Notes under the pieces: generated by a model | Databases searched by the model: none | Told to the model about the DNA's origin: nothing | The model's input: only the letters and a program-made list of their open reading frames with translations | Program-made: the position numbers and the translations under genes | Source of the DNA: Candidatus Caenarcanales bacterium | GTDB lineage: Bacteria > Cyanobacteriota > Vampirovibrionia > LMEP-6097 | Direction: 5' to 3' | Length of the DNA stretch: 20,039 bases | Assembly (NCBI GenBank): GCA_022447685.1 | Contig: JAKVAO010000052.1 | Coordinates: 1-20,039 of the forward strand | In this document: one piece after another, positions 17,560-20,039 of the stretch | Numbering within the stretch: position 1 is the first letter of the stretch | Layout: each line of letters begins with the position of its first letter

Positions 17560-18511
17560 CCTAGCATGTGGGCTTTGCCAATAATCGAGGTATAGCAAAT
17601 CGAAGCTACTTTCTGAGCTGATTTTGTAAGGTAAGTACAAGCTTCCACAAGAGTATTTTCCAGCTCTTGTAGGTTTTTGTGTATTTTGTTTCTAGTAAAA
17701 TTCTTTCTAATAAATTCCCAGAGTGTTTCAATAGGGTTAATAGTTGCAGCTCCTGTTGGCATGAAAATGAGCTTAATACCTCTTGGAACTTTCAAATCTT
17801 TAGATATATGCCAGCCAGCTCTATCAACAGCAAGCCATATTTCATAACCTTCATCAATTAAAGGTTCAACTTCTTCTGCAAAATGCTCTAAATAAATTTG
17901 AAAACTATCAGTATTTAGCCATGGCAGTAACATTGAAGATATATCTCCAGTCTCTGGGTTTGCTGCTGCTGAAAGATGCCAATATGGCCTTGAAGTAGAA
18001 GCTTTTAGTTCAGGTCTTTCACCCGCTTGATACCAGGTATAGCCAATGTCAGTAGTTAAACTGAATCCAGCCTCATCATGAAAATATAGAGCAACTTTTT
18101 GTCCAGAAGCTTCTGTATATTGTTTTTCAAACTTAAGCTGCTTTTTTAAAATCTTCAAGCTCCTTTGGATCTGCTTTTGATGGAGTAGGACGTGCTTTGC
18201 GATGCTTGAAATCTAAATATTCCAGGGTATCATATACACACTGTTCACTTGGTTCTTTATGAAATTCTTCCTTGATTTTTTCTTGTAATCTTGGAGCTGT
18301 CCAGACATTGTATCCATGAGCATTTTGGATCTTTTAACCATTCCTCTATTAATTTGTTTTCTTTATCATTTAATATTCTAGGCCTTCCTTGACCTTCCAA
18401 TGCTAGTCGAATCGCACGAATCCTATCAGATATTGCTTTTCTCTTTTCTTTTGACTCTCTTACTCTAATTTCTTCTATGCTGATATCACTACGTATTTCT
18501 GTTTTCTTCAT
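17556..18511 (-). pseudogene. IS630-family transposase, two frameshifts
   Basis: The DDE transposase is spread over three frames. Part 1 (18511 to about 18320) holds a helix-turn-helix start and 'GRPRILNDKENKLIEEWL', the IS630 linker. A +1 shift near 18327 leads to part 2, 'HGYNVWTAPRLQEKIKEEF' and onward, matching the usual WTxxxL segment. A second +1 shift at an A6 run near 18145 leads to part 3 (18158-17556). Catalytic residues in part 3 are Asp in FHDEAGFSL, Asp in WLAVDRAGWH and Glu in NPIETLWEFIRKN, all present. The shifts could be sequencing errors at homopolymers, but two in one gene favour decay. Confidence 0.8.
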
Positions 18512-18561
18512 ATATACGTAGATTCATTTATCTAAATATTTGTTCCCAATTTTATGCCATA

Positions 18562-18574
18562 TTAATTATTGGGG
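18562..18574 (-). repeat. IS630-type terminal inverted repeat, right
   Basis: TTAATTATTGGGG; complement of the left repeat at 17547-17559. Confidence 0.75.
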
Positions 18575-18583
18575 TTGGTGTTA

Positions 18584-18730
18584 GACATTAAGCTGGAACA
18601 AACTCGCTTAAAACCAATTCGGCAATCCAAAATTGATGCAGCCTTAAAAACTCTCAATAATTCAATAAACTTGAAGCCACTATGTGTTGAAGATATTCAA
18701 TGTCTGGTTCTCCCAAATACAAATATTAAT
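18584..18730 (+). pseudogene. second copy of the giant protein, part 3, stranded between two insertion sequences
   Basis: These 49 codons are open and lie in the frame that follows from part 2 if the IS630-type element and one TA are removed (...QLESDMI joined to DIKLEQTRLKPIRQ). The reading frame runs to LVLPNTNIN at the IS5-type left end. Similarity to copy 1 is weak. 'SKIDAALKTL...' can be laid against SNIRTVISSLYG of copy 1 (near residue 1075), which would mean about 90 residues of copy 1 lack a counterpart here. Confidence 0.5.
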
Positions 18731-18732
18731 AG

Positions 18733-18748
18733 ACTTGTTACGAAATAG
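18733..18748 (+). repeat. IS5-type terminal inverted repeat, left
   Basis: ACTTGTTACGAAATAG; 15 of 16 bases match the reverse complement of 19681-19696. Confidence 0.85.
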
Positions 18749-18762
18749 TTAATATGTAGTAA

Positions 18763-19691
18763 TTGCTGCAACAAAACAGGTTATTTAATCGTCTGAGTAA
18801 GTATATGATGGATATAGATGCAGTATTAGGTAACAAAGAGCAGTCTAGGGCTGTTATTGGTTTAGATTCAAAGGAATTTGAGTACTTACTTCCAATGTAT
18901 GAGCAAGTATTGCGTGATCAGGATCCATATTTTGCAGGCAGGACTCATACTTTAAAAACAGCAAGTGATAAGTTATTTTTCATTCTTTACTATTTAAGGT
19001 CATATGACACATATGATGTTCTAGCAGCTCAGTATGGCAAAAAAAGACCAAGAGCACATACCTGGGTAAAAGAGAATCTACCAATATTAACTGAAACCTT
19101 GAAGCGTTTAAATTTGTTACCGGCTAGAGAAATTAATACTAGAGAAGATTTCAAGGAATTATTTCCATCAACAAAAGACATTTTTACTGATGTGACAGAA
19201 AGAGGTATACAGCGTCCAAAAAATTCAAAAAAACAGAGAGAACACTATTCAGGTAAGCAAAAAGCTCACACAAAAAAAACTTAGTATTGTGTGATGAATT
19301 TAAACGTATTCTATATTTAGGTAAAACTAAGCCTGGAAGTATCCATGATTTCAAAATTTTCAAAAAAGAAACAATCTCTAATTCTATTCCAGACTTAGTT
19401 GGACACTGGGTAGACAAAGGCTTTGATGGAATTAAAAACTTACTTCCCTCTTCTTCGATTGTGATTCCTCATAAAAGAAGAAGAGGGAGTGATTTAACGA
19501 ATGAGCAAAAAGAAGAGAACAAAATTATTAGTAGCCTGAGAGTAGTAAATGAACACGCTATTGGTGGGATCAAAAAATTTGGATCTCTCTCTCAAAAATA
19601 CAGAAACAAAGGAAATCTAATTGCTGATACCTTCATAAATGTTGCTGCTGGTCTCTGGAACTTACAAATATTGCTAAATACTATTCCGTAA
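18763..19691 (+). CDS. IS5-family transposase, two ORFs joined by a -1 frameshift
   Basis: ORF 1 (18763-19284) holds an N-terminal helix-turn-helix_Tnp_4-like region (KLFFILYYLRSYDTYDVLAA) and the first catalytic Asp143 in DVTERGIQRP, followed by 'KKQREHYSGKQKAHTKK', a DDE_Tnp_4 hallmark. ORF 1 ends at TAG just after eight A (19272-19279). In the -1 frame the sequence continues NLVLCDEFKRILYLGKTKPG, then SIHDFKIF (second Asp) and VVNEHAIGGIKKFGSLSQKY (Glu), ending at TAA 19689-19691. All three catalytic residues survive, so the break is best read as programmed frameshifting, known for several IS5 subgroups. The TTG at 18763 follows an in-frame stop; ATG at 18805 or 18808 is the likelier start. 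Confidence 0.85.
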
Positions 19692-19696
19692 CAAGT
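19681..19696 (-). repeat. IS5-type terminal inverted repeat, right
   Basis: CTATTCCGTAACAAGT; partner of 18733-18748. Confidence 0.85.
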
Positions 19697-19701
19697 TTAA
19701 T

Positions 19702-19965
19702 GAATCTAAGCAGGCAGATTATAACTTGATGAGTTTAAACCCCAATAAAATCAGAGAATTAAAGTCATTTCTTTTGCAATCAAATAATCCACAAGCAACT
19801 ATTGATTTGGAACTTGCTAATTTATATTTTCCTAGTAGAAATATAGAAGATTTAGAGTTTATAGATGCTAATTCTGAATTCAAGCTTACAATGTCTCGCT
19901 TTGATTTAGTTGACTTGCTAGCAGATAAGCAAACGAAGTCTATAAACAATGATTATAAAGAATAG
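19702..19965 (+). pseudogene. second copy of the giant protein, part 4
   Basis: The frame entering from part 3 (…NIN joined to ESKQADYNLMSLNPNKIREL) is open to TAG 19963-19965. It resembles copy 1 from about residue 1098: ESKQA against DEKQA, then 'LELANLYFPSRNIEDLEFI' against FLARVHFFRKDLDISDLI, and SRFDLVDLLADK against DRLSKILGEFK. A stand-alone 79-residue gene starting at TTG 19726 would fit the same bases, but continuity of frame and similarity make a fragment more likely. The stop falls in the first bases of a palindrome at 19964, so the gene may be cut again there. The calpain-like core is not present within the window. Confidence 0.5.
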
Positions 19966-19982
19966 ACTTCCTGCAAAAGTCT
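19964..19982. repeat. perfect six-base-pair inverted repeat at the pseudogene end
   Basis: AGACTT (19964-19969) and AAGTCT (19977-19982) pair around CCTGCAA. The following bases are A/T-rich but not a clean T run. It may be a weak terminator or the end of another mobile element continuing beyond the window. Confidence 0.4.
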
Positions 19983-20039
19983 AAAATTTATTTAATAAAT
20001 GTGACAAAAGTAAGATTTTTTCGTCTATTTAGGATATGG

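Larger units (their letters stand above)
17543..18581 (-). mobile_element. IS630-family element inserted in the giant-protein pseudogene
   Basis: The ends carry inverted repeats: CCCCAATAATTAA at 17547-17559 and its complement at 18562-18574, with further partial matching inward (TAGCAT / TGGCAT). The element is flanked by TA at 17541-17542 and 18582-18583, the target IS630/Tc1-type elements duplicate. Removing the element plus one TA joins the host codons in frame. The outermost bases differ by a three-base offset between the two ends. The transposase inside is frameshifted, so this copy is probably dead by itself. Confidence 0.8.
18731..19696 (+). mobile_element. IS5-family (ISL2/IS427-like) insertion sequence
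   Basis: ACTTGTTACGAAATAG at 18733-18748 and CTATTCCGTAACAAGT at 19681-19696 are terminal inverted repeats matching at 15 of 16 positions. TTAAT lies on both sides (18726-18730 and 19697-19701). Removing the element with one copy of TTAAT restores the host frame exactly. Two extra bases (AG) at the left leave the exact end uncertain. The transposase reads through a single A8 frameshift site and keeps its catalytic residues, so this element could be active. Confidence 0.8.

Noticed and set aside
15836..17584. An independent 582-residue gene
   Set aside because: It is in the same frame as the piece before the TAA at 15797, aligns without a gap to copy 1, and its stop lies in IS630 sequence.

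Overview
The window is AT-rich bacterial DNA that uses the standard stop codons (TAA, TAG and TGA all terminate genes). It is dense with insertion sequences and decaying genes, as in host-associated bacteria or under-sampled candidate lineages; the sequence does not let me name a taxon. I see no rRNA, tRNA, CRISPR array or replication origin.

Layout. (1) 1-648: the right part of a degraded IS3-type element, reading leftward. (2) 830-5650: a two-gene operon on the + strand. Its first gene encodes three complete ClpX-type AAA+ modules in one 1238-residue chain. Its second encodes a 362-residue protein with one membrane segment and a C-terminal domain that recurs twice more in the window. (3) 5987-12814: a divergent pair. 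The leftward gene is a second single-pass membrane protein with that C-terminal domain. The rightward gene is an 1835-residue protein ending in a calpain-like (family C2) cysteine protease core (Gln1386, Cys1392, His1776, Asn1792), preceded by a related unit without the nucleophile. (4) 12881-19965: a second, decayed copy of the same divergent pair. A deletion removed the shared promoter region and both 5' ends, so the two reading frames now collide near 13975. The giant-protein copy also has an in-frame stop (15797), a pair of Ig-like (Big_5-type) domains absent from copy 1, an IS630-type insertion and an IS5-type insertion. Removing each element with one short target copy restores an open frame, and the pieces still resemble copy 1.

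How the parts may fit together (inference). The triple ClpX unfoldase, the three related membrane proteins and the giant calpain-like proteins form one co-localised, duplicating locus. Two triple-ClpX chains could build one six-module ring. The ring lacks an N-terminal zinc domain and any visible ClpP-docking IGF motif, so it may unfold or remodel substrates without ClpP, perhaps working with the membrane proteins or handling the giant protease. I know of no described system with this combination; it is the main candidate for a new system here.
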